The notes under the pieces: model-generated
The model's database searches: none
What the model saw: only the letters and a program-made list of their open reading frames with translations
What the model was told of the DNA's origin: nothing
Shown: positions 23,573 to 33,000 of the stretch, in pieces
Layout of the letters: each line of letters starts with the position of its first letter
How positions within the stretch are numbered: the stretch's first letter is position 1
NCBI GenBank assembly: GCA_903831845.1
Contig: CAIKZJ010000355.1
Location: 1 to 36,449, forward strand
Length of the DNA: 36,449 nucleotides
Origin: an uncultured Ignavibacteriota bacterium
Lineage (GTDB): Bacteria > Bacteroidota > Ignavibacteria > Tepidaquicellales > Tepidaquicellaceae
Reading direction: 5' to 3'
Program-made: the position numbers and the translations under genes

Positions 23573-24717
23573 AGAATTTTGACGTGATTATAATCGGAGC
23601 AGGAAGCATAGGCGTTCCGGCCGCGTATTATCTTGCCCGGAAAGGATTAAAAACATGCGTGCTCGAGAAACTCCCTTCCGAAGGAAGAGGACAGAACAGG
23701 GCGGCTATAGGAGGCATAAGAGCAACACACTCGGACCCCGCAAAGATTAAGATCTGCCAGCTGACTATAGAGATAATGAACAGATTCAGGAATGAACACG
23801 GAATCGATGTCGACTGGATTGACGGCGGTTACCTTTTTCCCGTTTACGATAACGTTCTTGAAGACAAACTGAAAAAACTTCTTGGGGTTCAGAAAAAATT
23901 CAACCTTAATATCGACTGGATAAACCCCGGAAAGGTAGATGAACTGGTTCCAGGTATAAACAGTCACAACCTTCTGGGTGGAACATTCTCCCCCGAAGAC
24001 GGCTCGGCTTCTCCTCTGAAAGTCGCAGGCGCATACCTGAAACTCGCCAGAGAGAATAATGCCGAATTCTTTTTCAACGAAGAAGTTACAGGATTCGAGA
24101 CAGATAACGGTATTATCAGAACTGTTATAACAAACAAAGACAAATATTCGGCCGGCATCATTATCGACGCCAGCGGCGGATACGCAAGGGATACGGGAAA
24201 TCTTTACGGACTGGAAATACCGGTCGATCCCGACTGCCATGAAGCGGGAATAACGGAACCCGTTCAGCCGTTCTTCAGGCCGATGGTAGTCGACCTTAGA
24301 ACCGACGATCAGTCAGCCAATTATTATTTCTACCAGAACAAGGAAGGACAGGTCGTGTTCTGCATAACGCCGAGACCGCGGATATTCGGGAAAGATACAG
24401 ATAATACATCAGTGTTTCTTCCCTTAGTCGTGAAACGCATGCTGAACCTGTACCCGAGATTAAGAAATCTCCGCATAAGACGCACATGGCGCGGCCTTTA
24501 TCCAATGACTCCCGACGGATTCCCTATCGTAGGATTTACAAAGGAAATCAAGAACCTATTCCTTGCTGTAGGAATGTGCGGACAGGGGTTCATGCTCGGG
24601 CCGGGACTCGGTATGATAATGTCTGAAATAATCGCCGACAATTCGGATAAGTATGATTTCATTCTCGATCAGCTGACCCTCTACAGGGAATTCGCGGGTA
24701 CGGAAGTTTTGAAATAA
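23569..24717 (+). CDS. DAO-family FAD-dependent amino acid/amine dehydrogenase, catalytic subunit
   Basis: A 382-residue flavoprotein of the D-amino-acid oxidase superfamily (HcnC, sarcosine oxidase beta, proline dehydrogenase beta type). The N-terminal FAD fold is DVIIIGAGSIGVPAAYYLARKG (GAGSIG 10-15), the conserved post-Rossmann loop is AAIGGIRATHSDP, and the C-terminal FAD-closing segment is RRTWRGLYPMTPDGFPIVG followed by VGMCGQGFMLGPGLGMIMSE. It starts inside the stop of the preceding gene (ATGA), so the two are made in equal amounts. It would oxidise a secondary amine or amino acid and pass electrons to the fused partner. Sarcosine, proline, hydroxyproline, glycine and opines are all possible substrates. 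Confidence 0.88.
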   Translation: MKNFDVIIIGAGSIGVPAAYYLARKGLKTCVLEKLPSEGRGQNRAAIGGIRATHSDPAKIKICQLTIEIMNRFRNEHGIDVDWIDGGYLFPVYDNVLEDKLKKLLGVQKKFNLNIDWINPGKVDELVPGINSHNLLGGTFSPEDGSASPLKVAGAYLKLARENNAEFFFNEEVTGFETDNGIIRTVITNKDKYSAGIIIDASGGYARDTGNLYGLEIPVDPDCHEAGITEPVQPFFRPMVVDLRTDDQSANYYFYQNKEGQVVFCITPRPRIFGKDTDNTSVFLPLVVKRMLNLYPRLRNLRIRRTWRGLYPMTPDGFPIVGFTKEIKNLFLAVGMCGQGFMLGPGLGMIMSEIIADNSDKYDFILDQLTLYREFAGTEVLK

Positions 24718-24719
24718 CA

Positions 24720-24858
24720 ATTAGTAATTAATAATTAGTAATGAGCAATTAAGAGATTGGAATTTTGAAATTGGAGATTAGAAGTCAGAAATAAGAAATT
24801 AGTAAACTCTATATTTACCTGCTCTTCAATTACTAATTACTAATTATTAATTACTAAT
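24720..24858. repeat. Inverted AT-rich repeat in a convergent spacer
   Basis: The 23-nt arm at 24720-24742 (starting ATTAGTAATTAATAATTAG) is the exact reverse complement of 24836-24858, with 93 nt between. The right arm overlaps the last codons and stop of the aminotransferase gene. The loop is purine-rich and made of degenerate words (GAAATT, GAGATTAG, GAAGTCAG). It could form a long hairpin and act as a bidirectional transcription end for the two convergent genes. Confidence 0.75.
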
Positions 24859-26026
24859 TATAAATTGAAAGTAACCGGTTAATCCCCTCTTCGAGGATAT
24901 CCGTGTCAGTAAGCAGGCTAATAACAGCGTATCCCTCTTTATCGAAATCATAGTAATATCCGGGATGAACGAGCACATTTTTTCTTTCCAGAAGGTTAAA
25001 CACAAAATCATCTTCCGGTATGAGCATGTTACCGAAAGATATCACGGCGCTCCACCCGCCTTCGCATTTTAGCAGGCGAATATTAGGATTCAGCAGGAAT
25101 TTATGGCTCAGCATTTCATAATTTCTGTTAAGACGCTCTATTATCTGTTTCTGGATTCTGCCTCTCGTCCCGTACAAAATTTCCGACGAATTCTGCACCA
25201 TGGAACTAACTGAAAGATACGTGTCGGAAATAATCTCAAGACGCTTTACAGCCTCGTTCTTCAGCTGCTGATTTCCCTCGACGAGTATCCATCCGAATTT
25301 AACCTGAGGAAGCGCAAGCATCTTCGAATATCCGTTCAATATAAAATTCAGATAAGATTTCTCACCCGCAACGGTTCTGAGATAATTTTCCCCGGGACTT
25401 ATACTGTAATCCGAAAAAACTTCATCTGATATCAGCGCTATGTTATTCTTCCCGCAGATTTCCGTAATCGCCTCATACTCGTCGCGTTTTAAGTACGAAC
25501 CCGTCGGATTGTTCGGATTCACTATTACAATTGCTTTTGTCTTCGGAGTGACAAGCCCCGAAAGCCTCTGCAGATCGGCCTTCCAGCCGTTTTTGTGATT
25601 ATATGTAAGAGGATAATATGAAACGCTGCCGGAATCCAGCATTGCAAGGTATTCAAACAAAGGATAACAGGGTTGCGGTATCAGTATTTCATCTCCCGGA
25701 TTCAGAAGCAGTTTAAAAAGATAAGAATAAGCTTCGCTGGTTCCGGGTGTGATGAAAATGTCATTAACGCTGATAATTCTGCCGATCTCATTATAATAGT
25801 TCCGTACGGTCTCACGGGCGGTAATAATCCCTCTTGCATCAGGATTATATGAAAGAGATTCCTTACCTGACGCGGCCAGTATATGCTTTTCATCGTATAC
25901 AAAACCGGATTTTGTCGGATTGGAAGAAGTCAGATCAAGTATTTTCTCGCCTGCCGATTTCTTGGCTTCGTACAGCTGTGAGAGCCTATTAGGCTCGAAT
26001 TCTATATTAAGTCTCCCCGAAAACAT
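24854..26026 (-). CDS. Class I/II PLP-dependent aminotransferase
   Basis: A 390-residue cytoplasmic fold-type I enzyme of the aspartate/tyrosine aminotransferase family. The PLP lysine is K235 in NGYSKMLALPQVKFGW. N173 in IVNPNNPTGSYL and D201 in ALISDEVFSDY hold the cofactor. FITPGTSEAYSYLFKLLLNPGDEIL is the usual region between the first helix and the cofactor cup. The C-terminal arginine that binds the alpha-carboxylate is expected in the last third but I did not pin it down. The amino donor cannot be assigned. It converges with the dehydrogenase operon, which may be relevant if both act on amino acids. The last codons lie in the right arm of the inverted repeat. Confidence 0.92.
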   Translation of the reverse strand: MFSGRLNIEFEPNRLSQLYEAKKSAGEKILDLTSSNPTKSGFVYDEKHILAASGKESLSYNPDARGIITARETVRNYYNEIGRIISVNDIFITPGTSEAYSYLFKLLLNPGDEILIPQPCYPLFEYLAMLDSGSVSYYPLTYNHKNGWKADLQRLSGLVTPKTKAIVIVNPNNPTGSYLKRDEYEAITEICGKNNIALISDEVFSDYSISPGENYLRTVAGEKSYLNFILNGYSKMLALPQVKFGWILVEGNQQLKNEAVKRLEIISDTYLSVSSMVQNSSEILYGTRGRIQKQIIERLNRNYEMLSHKFLLNPNIRLLKCEGGWSAVISFGNMLIPEDDFVFNLLERKNVLVHPGYYYDFDKEGYAVISLLTDTDILEEGINRLLSIYN

Positions 26027-26076
26027 GATTCAATTTATTAATTTCATCATGCAAATTAAAGGCAGGTACAAAATAA

Positions 26077-26100
26077 AATCCCCGTCATATGACGGGGATT
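26077..26100 (-). terminator. Intrinsic terminator of the 26129-26977 gene
   Basis: A perfect 24-nt palindrome (AATCCCCGTCAT and its complement, centred on CATATG) is followed on the minus strand by TTTATTTT. It lies between the T9SS cargo gene and the aminotransferase start. Confidence 0.88.
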
Positions 26101-26128
26101 CGTGTTTCCAAATTAAAGATAAAACTTA

Positions 26129-26977
26129 TTATTTGAGGAGCACCATCTTCATTACCTTGTTATAATCCCTGGTCTCCATCTTGTAGAAGTAGATTCCGCT
26201 TGCAAGCTTCGTGGCGTCAAACTGTGTCTCGTATGAGCCGGCTTCCATTTCCTGGTCTACGAGCGTTCTGACTTCCTTACCCGCAATGTCGTACACTCTT
26301 ATCTTCACAAAAGTGTTCTTCGGAACATCGTACTTGATGTTCGTCACGGGGTTGAACGGATTCGGATAGTTCTGGAACAGGTTGTATTCAGTCGGAACCG
26401 TATTCTCCGTTATTACCTCGAGAACTATCGGGTCAGTCGTGTTATACCTCGAAGAATCACTTGCCGTGCCGCCGTAGGCGCATTTCTTCGTGGAATCGTA
26501 GATTACAGTTGTCGGAGTTAAAGGCGGATTCCTGAACTTAAGCGTGTCGGCATAGTTCGGAGTCGTTACGTTGTACCTTATCTGGCCGAGAGTGTATGTA
26601 CCCGGTCCGAAGCTGTAAAAACCGCTGGTGTTGAAGGTAAGGATGTTCAATCCTATTCCGACGCCCGTCGTGGTGTTTACCGCAGTCGTCGTCATCGCCT
26701 GGTATCCGTTGGCGTTGCTGATGTTAGTGTTTGCTCCTACAGCAGGATTGTCGGGATGAGCCGTCAGCGAGCCTGTCGGGTTCGGGAACGCGGTGACCCT
26801 GATGTTGCAGGAGCCGACTTTCCATGTCTGACCCGCAGGAACCGTCGCAACGACGTCATACTTGAGTATGCCGGCCGTTATAGTCCTGTTGGTCAGGGAA
26901 AATGTTACTTTCACCTGGGCGGATGTAAAGCCCGTGAAAACTATTAAAACCAGTAAAAGCGAAAATAATTTTTTCAT
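26129..26977 (-). CDS. Small secreted T9SS cargo protein, cohesin-like beta-sandwich body
   Basis: A 282-residue protein with a signal peptide (MKKLFSLLLVLIVFTGFTSA), a single beta-sandwich-like body (about 21-195) and a C-terminal T9SS type A sorting domain (about 200-282: EYNLFQNYPNPFNPVTNIKY to SGIYFYKMETRDYNKVMKM). The body contains AGILKYDVVATVPAGQTW and YTLGQIRYNV, which suggests the cohesin/CBM-like sandwich often placed before such domains. That domain assignment is weak. The neighbouring giant gene ends in a dockerin-like module, so a surface pairing is conceivable but not shown. It lies 93 bp after the giant gene and is separated from it by a terminator. Confidence 0.82.
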   Translation of the reverse strand: MKKLFSLLLVLIVFTGFTSAQVKVTFSLTNRTITAGILKYDVVATVPAGQTWKVGSCNIRVTAFPNPTGSLTAHPDNPAVGANTNISNANGYQAMTTTAVNTTTGVGIGLNILTFNTSGFYSFGPGTYTLGQIRYNVTTPNYADTLKFRNPPLTPTTVIYDSTKKCAYGGTASDSSRYNTTDPIVLEVITENTVPTEYNLFQNYPNPFNPVTNIKYDVPKNTFVKIRVYDIAGKEVRTLVDQEMEAGSYETQFDATKLASGIYFYKMETRDYNKVMKMVLLK

Positions 26978-27009
26978 TTTATATTTTTAATTAATTTTTG
27001 TTTTCAATT

Positions 27010-27053
27010 TTTAAAATCCGACAATCGGGAGTTCCCCGGCCGTACCGGGGAAC
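27010..27053 (-). terminator. Double-hairpin terminator of the giant surface-protein gene
   Basis: On the minus strand a perfect 9-bp stem GTTCCCCGG/CCGGGGAAC (27053-27031) is followed by a small stem CCGA-TTG-TCGG (27028-27018) and then ATTTTAAAAATT. It lies about 18 bases after the stop codon. Confidence 0.8.
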
Positions 27054-27070
27054 CTGCCGACTGTACAAAT

Positions 27071-30000
27071 TTACTTATTATTTTTATTATTTTTATTACC
27101 TTTTTCTTTGCCTGTGTTTTTTATCGCATTCTGTATATCGTTCACGTTTACTTTCTTTCTCCATGAATTGTCCGGTCCCGGAGGAGGTACCGACGGAATA
27201 GCTACCGTCAGACCGAAGTTAGCGGCGATTATCTGCACGTCGGAGGCGTTAACGTCGCCGTCGCCGTTGAAGTCGCAGCTTAAGTATCCCTGTGTTCCGA
27301 ACTGTCCGATGAATATCGAAATGTCAACAGCGTCAATAGAACCGTCGATATTGGCATCGCCGCCGTAGAGGACCCATGCCGTACCGACCTGTTTCATGTT
27401 GCTGCCGAATGCCTGCGTTGCAGCCGTTGTGAAGTCGTAGTTTAACGGTGTTCCGCCTGAGAACGTCTGCGCCGTTGCGCTCCACGTCTGCAGGTGATTC
27501 CTGTGCTGTACTACGATGTAGTAACTTCCGGCTGTCGCGCGGTAGAAGTTCATCGAAGCTGTTCCTGTCGCGCTCAACACCACCTTGGCGGTGTCTACGT
27601 AAGCGTGCGGCGTTGTCGCGCCTGCAAGATATACGTACACTGTATCGCTAACGTGTGTCGAACCGTCCCAGAATCCTTCAAGATATACTTTCAGGTTCAG
27701 TGTCAGTGACAGAGACAATGTCGTGAAGTTGAATTTAGACGCCCAAGGACCTGTGCCGCCGGCGTTTGTTGCATTTACTCTCCAGTAATATTTCGTTGTC
27801 TGGCTGAGTTTTCCTGAAGGAACTGTCACAGATGTAGTTCCTACTCCGGCTGTATCCCATTGAGTCGTTGCAAACGTCGAGTCGGCGGATACCTGATAGC
27901 GGTACGTGACCGCGTTCGGTACGCTGCTCCATGTGCATGCCGGTGTCAGTGAAACACCCGTAGATCCGTTTGCAGGTGTCAGTAGTGTCGGAGCAACAGG
28001 AGCCGCAACGACTGTCGTAAAGTTCCAGACTGCGGAATAAGAGCCTGTTCCGGAACCGTTCGTAGCGTTTACTCTCCAGTAGTATTTCGTCAGATTTGCA
28101 AGTTTACCGGCGGGTACAACGTTTGATGTACCTGTGACGCCGGTAGTATCCCACTGCGTTGTGGCAAACGTACTGTCAGTAGAAACCTGCAGACGATAAC
28201 TAACCGCGTATGTAACCGAATTCCAGGATAATGTCGGCGTAAGCGAAAGACCCGTGGTTCCGTTTGCCGGCGATAACAATGTCGGAGCTGCCGGCACCGG
28301 AGGTGCGGTGGTAAAGCTCCAGGCTGAACTGAATGAACCCCATCCAGTCTGGTTCTTTCCTTTCACTCTCCAGAAGTACTTTGTCACGTAAGAAAGTCCC
28401 GAAAGCGCTTTCGTCGTGTCTGTAAGGGTCGTATCCCTGATAACTCCCGTGGCAAATGTCGAGTCGGTTGTGTATTCAAACCAGTAGTTCGCCATTGTAA
28501 GCGGTGAATCACCTTTACCCTTTGAGATGTTCGATCCCTTTCTTAATGCAAGCGTTTCAACGGATTTAAGCCATACGCATGTCAATGATATCGGCTGATT
28601 CGTTGAACCGTTCGCCGGAGAAACAAGCACCGGCGCGTTAGGTACAAGCGGCGCGGTGGTAAAGTTCCAGTTTCCAGAATAAACGCTCGTGCCGACAGCA
28701 TTCGTAGCGTTTACTCTCCAGTAGTACTTTGTATTCGTTGTAAGCTTGCCGGAAGGAACAGTTATTGACGTTCCAGTGTATCCGGCTGTGTCAAAGTTTG
28801 TTGTTGTGTACGTGGAATCGGTCGAAACCTGCAGCCTGTAACTAAGAGCTGTGTTGACTGAATTCCATGTGATTGTCGGTGTCGTCGAGAGATCGAGAGA
28901 TCCGTTCGTCGGCGATACCTGTACAGGCGCGTTAAAGAGAGGCGCGTCGTTTATCGCCAGAACCAGAGGAGTTGTGCCCGTTAGCGGATTAATTGTGTTC
29001 ACTCCGCTCGGCCATATGCCCGTCGAGTTCGTGTTGAATGAAATGAGCGAACCGTTGGTTAATCCTCTCTGTTCGACTCTCTGTACGCCCGTCGCAAGTG
29101 CATTCGGGAGAATCGCGCCCCATCTGCCGTTCTGGTTATCGACGTTCGATGTGTAGAACGGTACAGCGCTCGGAAGAGTTATCGTATCCGATTCGAGCCA
29201 GGTTGAAGCAAGCGGCTTGCCCGTGCCGGCAGTGTTGTCGTAAACTGCTACCATGTTCCGCGGCAATCCGTAAGAAATGCCGTAGACACCGGTGCCGTTC
29301 GGCAGTCCTGATGTAGTGGAGAACGCCAGAACATTTATAGAGTCGCTCATCGCGTAACGCGCTAATACTGTTCCGACGGAGTCGCCGATGACGACTGACG
29401 GATATACGTAATTGCCCGCCGTGAATCTTGCATTTCCGGAGTTGAGCCCGCCGAACCATCCGGTATAGTTACCCGATGCGTCAGCTACGAACTGCCCGTA
29501 AGAACCGGCAGTTGTAAGGCTTCCTGTCGATGCATAATTGAACACGCCGTTCGGGTTGAGTATCATAATTATACCCGCGCCGAGACCTGTTGTGCCGAGG
29601 TCCGTGCTGACGGCAAACAGGTTGTAATACCTGTATGTCTTGCCCGGTACCAGACCTGAAATCGTACCTCTTACTGCAACCGGCAGTCTTGTAGCCGTGC
29701 CCGATGCCATGTATTTCGGACAGATCACAGGAGCGAAGTTCGACATTGAAAGTGCTGTCGGATCGGACGATGTTCTGAAATTCCATACCGCCGACCACGC
29801 GCTTGTGCTTACAATGTTCGTAGCGTTTACTCTCCAGTAATACTTCGTGTTGTACGCCAGCACCAATGATAACTGCGCTACCGTTACTCCCGAAGTGTCC
29901 TTAAATGTCGTGGCAAATGTAGAGTCTGTAGATACCTGTATCCTGTAACTTGCAGCGTAAGGAACCGCCTGCCATGTTATCGTCGGCGACGGGTTTACGT

Positions 30001-33000
30001 TAATCGCGCCGTTTGCAGGCGTGAGAAGTACCGGTACAGTCGGAGCAGGTACTATCGTTGTGAAGTTCCACGTGCTGCTGAAATTACCCCAGCCGAACTG
30101 GTTCTTCGCTTTTACTCTCCAGTAATATGTTGCAGCGTTTGTAAGACCCGATACGGCTCTCGTGGAGTCTGTCAAAGTCGAGTCTCTTAAGAATACAGTC
30201 GCAAAGGTCGAATCCGTACTTAATTCGAACCAGTAGTTACCTACCGAATTGGGTCCGTTCGGAGTCGATCCGTTATTTCCTTTTGTATTTGTTGTTGTGT
30301 TAGCTCCGTTATTTCTGTTCTTGCCGGAAAGATTGAATGTCTGGTCGCCGGCCTTGAACCAGTTGAAATTAAGACTGATGGCCTGGTTCGTTGCCCCGTT
30401 CGAAGGCGAATTGAGAACTACAGTATTGGGAGTTCCGATTGCCTTGAACTTGAACGTGCTTGATACCATGTACTTTCCAACAGCGCCAGTCGAATAGACA
30501 GGATATACTCTCCAGTAATAGTAAGTGAGAGGCGATGCGCCTGCGAACGAATATGTCGAATCCGTAGGTGTGCCGGTCGCTACTATTGAATTGAATAATG
30601 AGTCTGTCGCTATCTGTACGAGATAAGAAGCGGCAAACAAAGGTTTGTTCCATACGAGCTGTACCGGAGTCTGATTACCCGTGCTTCCGTTAGCGGGTGA
30701 AATCAGTGTCGGTACAACAGGTTTAGTAAGCGTGAATTCGTGCGAACCGATACAGACCAGTCCTGACACGCTTCTCGGATTACCGTTATAGTCATTCGTA
30801 AGGCCTAATCCGTTCACTTTTTGATAGACATAAGCCGCTCCGAATTTTGTAGTGTCAACGTTCAGATCTCCGCCCGCCGCGTTTCTGTACAGAATCGTGC
30901 CGGGAAGATTTGACGACGTTTCCCAGTAACTGTTCGCGTCGCAGTTCGCCGAATATACCCACTGATCGTAGGTCTGGAAGTTGCCGACGCCCCATTCACC
31001 GATCCTGTTGTAAGCTGCTACAAGCAGGTTGGAATTGGATGAATTTGCCGGCCATCCTTCTATAAGGCTTCCTTCGTTGGCGAGAGCAAGATGATAACCG
31101 CCGCCGCCCGTTCTTGCGTTCACGAATATGTTATTCTTCATGTTCAGAAGACCATTGCCCGTCCTCACGAACGCGTAGGAGTTGAACGATGAGGTGCCCG
31201 GTACCGAACCTCCTACGTAGAAACTGTTGTTGATGTAGTTCACGTTGCCTTTCCATGTGTTGTTTGTATGGTAGTTCGCGGCAATCGTGATTTCAGACGT
31301 TGAATTCGGATGGTCTCCGTTCTTGCCGAAATTCGGTTTCTGGACATCTCCCTTGGATTCATCATATATTCCGGGGTGACGCAGTCCTTCAAGAACCGGA
31401 GCTTTCAGGATTTCTTCGTTCTGTGTAATCGCTTTCAGGTTTATCGGCGGATTAACTACCGGTACCTGTTTGAATGTAAGCTTCGAAGGATCAACAAGTT
31501 TATCAGAAGGTTCTCCGTTCGTGAAGCTTACCTGATTGTTTACTATGTTCCAAACACCGTAGCTCTGGCAGTTTAGACCCAGAATAAGAGGATACGGATT
31601 TGAAACGCCTATACCTGAATATTTGAAGTCAAATATCTTGTTGTTCGCGCAGTAGCCGCCGGTGTATCCGCCAAGAAGCATCGCTCCCATTAGAGGCGTG
31701 CCGCCGCCGGTACCGTTTGAATACAAGCCGTAAATATTGTTGTTCGTTACTGTGTTGAAATCATATGCCGAACATCCGATGCCGAGAAGAGCATACGACG
31801 CGCTCGGTATGTTCTGGTTCACAGTAAGGTATCTCACGGTATTGCCGGTTATGGTTATCGGGGCAAAACCGGTAGTATTATGCTGAATACCGTATACCGA
31901 CACGAGACCGAGTGTTCCGGATATTGTATTGAACGATGTTATGTTCGACACGATATTATTTGTAATGTAATTCGTCGTACCGGTGCTGTTGAGGTAATAC
32001 ATACCTCTCAATGCATGGTAATTCGTGTTGTTCGTACACTGAATCGAGTTTGCGGTCGATAAACTTCCTATCAGGTTGTTGCTGACAGTGTAGATCTGGC
32101 CCGCGGTTGAGTTCGACCAGTATAAGCCGGCATAAAGATCGCCTGTTCCTGTCGAGTTACCCGCAAATGTTATACTGCCAATAGTGTTGTTCATCACCGA
32201 ACCGATACCAAGATGATAAATCATGGCAATAGTGTATGATGCTGTCGAAGTATTGGTTGTCAGCGATATGTTGCCTGTACCGGTACCCGAACCGATAGTG
32301 TTTCCGCTCAGGTTACCGATGTTGACATAACCGCTTGATACATAGATCGGCCTGTAGAATGCCGAACTGCTCGCTGCAGGACTTGTAGTTAAGTTAACAT
32401 TTCCGAACGTATTGCCCTGAATGCTTGACGGTGACAGCAGACCGACAGTAAGATAAACCGGGTACAAGGAATATGCGCCCGCTCCCGTGTATGTCAGAGC
32501 CGTGCCGCCGCATGTCGGGGCCGTGCCGCCGAAGTAATTGTTAAGTACCTTTATGTCGTTGTTCAAAGAACTTGAACTGTATATATCGCAGACGCTCGTC
32601 GCGTTTACGGGAATACTTCTCGAAACAGTCTGATAGAAACTGTTGCCGCTTATTACCCAGTTCGTGTTGTATGACGAGAGGTAAACGCCGGCTATAGTCG
32701 AACCTGCATCGTAGAAGTAATTATAGATATTGTTGTTTATTACCGAATTGAAATTATTGTAAGTCAGCAGGGTGCTCGATGCGCCGAGAGAGTAAATCGC
32801 GTTCGCGTATACTGCCGTCGTATCGCTTCTGTCCCTGATGTCGTTGCTGTTGACGCAGATACTGTCGTTACCGATGCCCGTCGGCACTGTTGTCGCGGCG
32901 AAATAAATAAGACCGCTGCCTGTGCCGTAGTTTGCACCTTCGATAGTACAGTTCTTAAGAGTGTCAACACCCGTTTCAAACATGAACTGAATGACCGGGT

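Noticed and set aside
29098-29798. Several 70-107-residue ORFs on both strands within the giant gene
   Set aside because: All are shadows of the repeat-rich coding frame with no start signals or domains.
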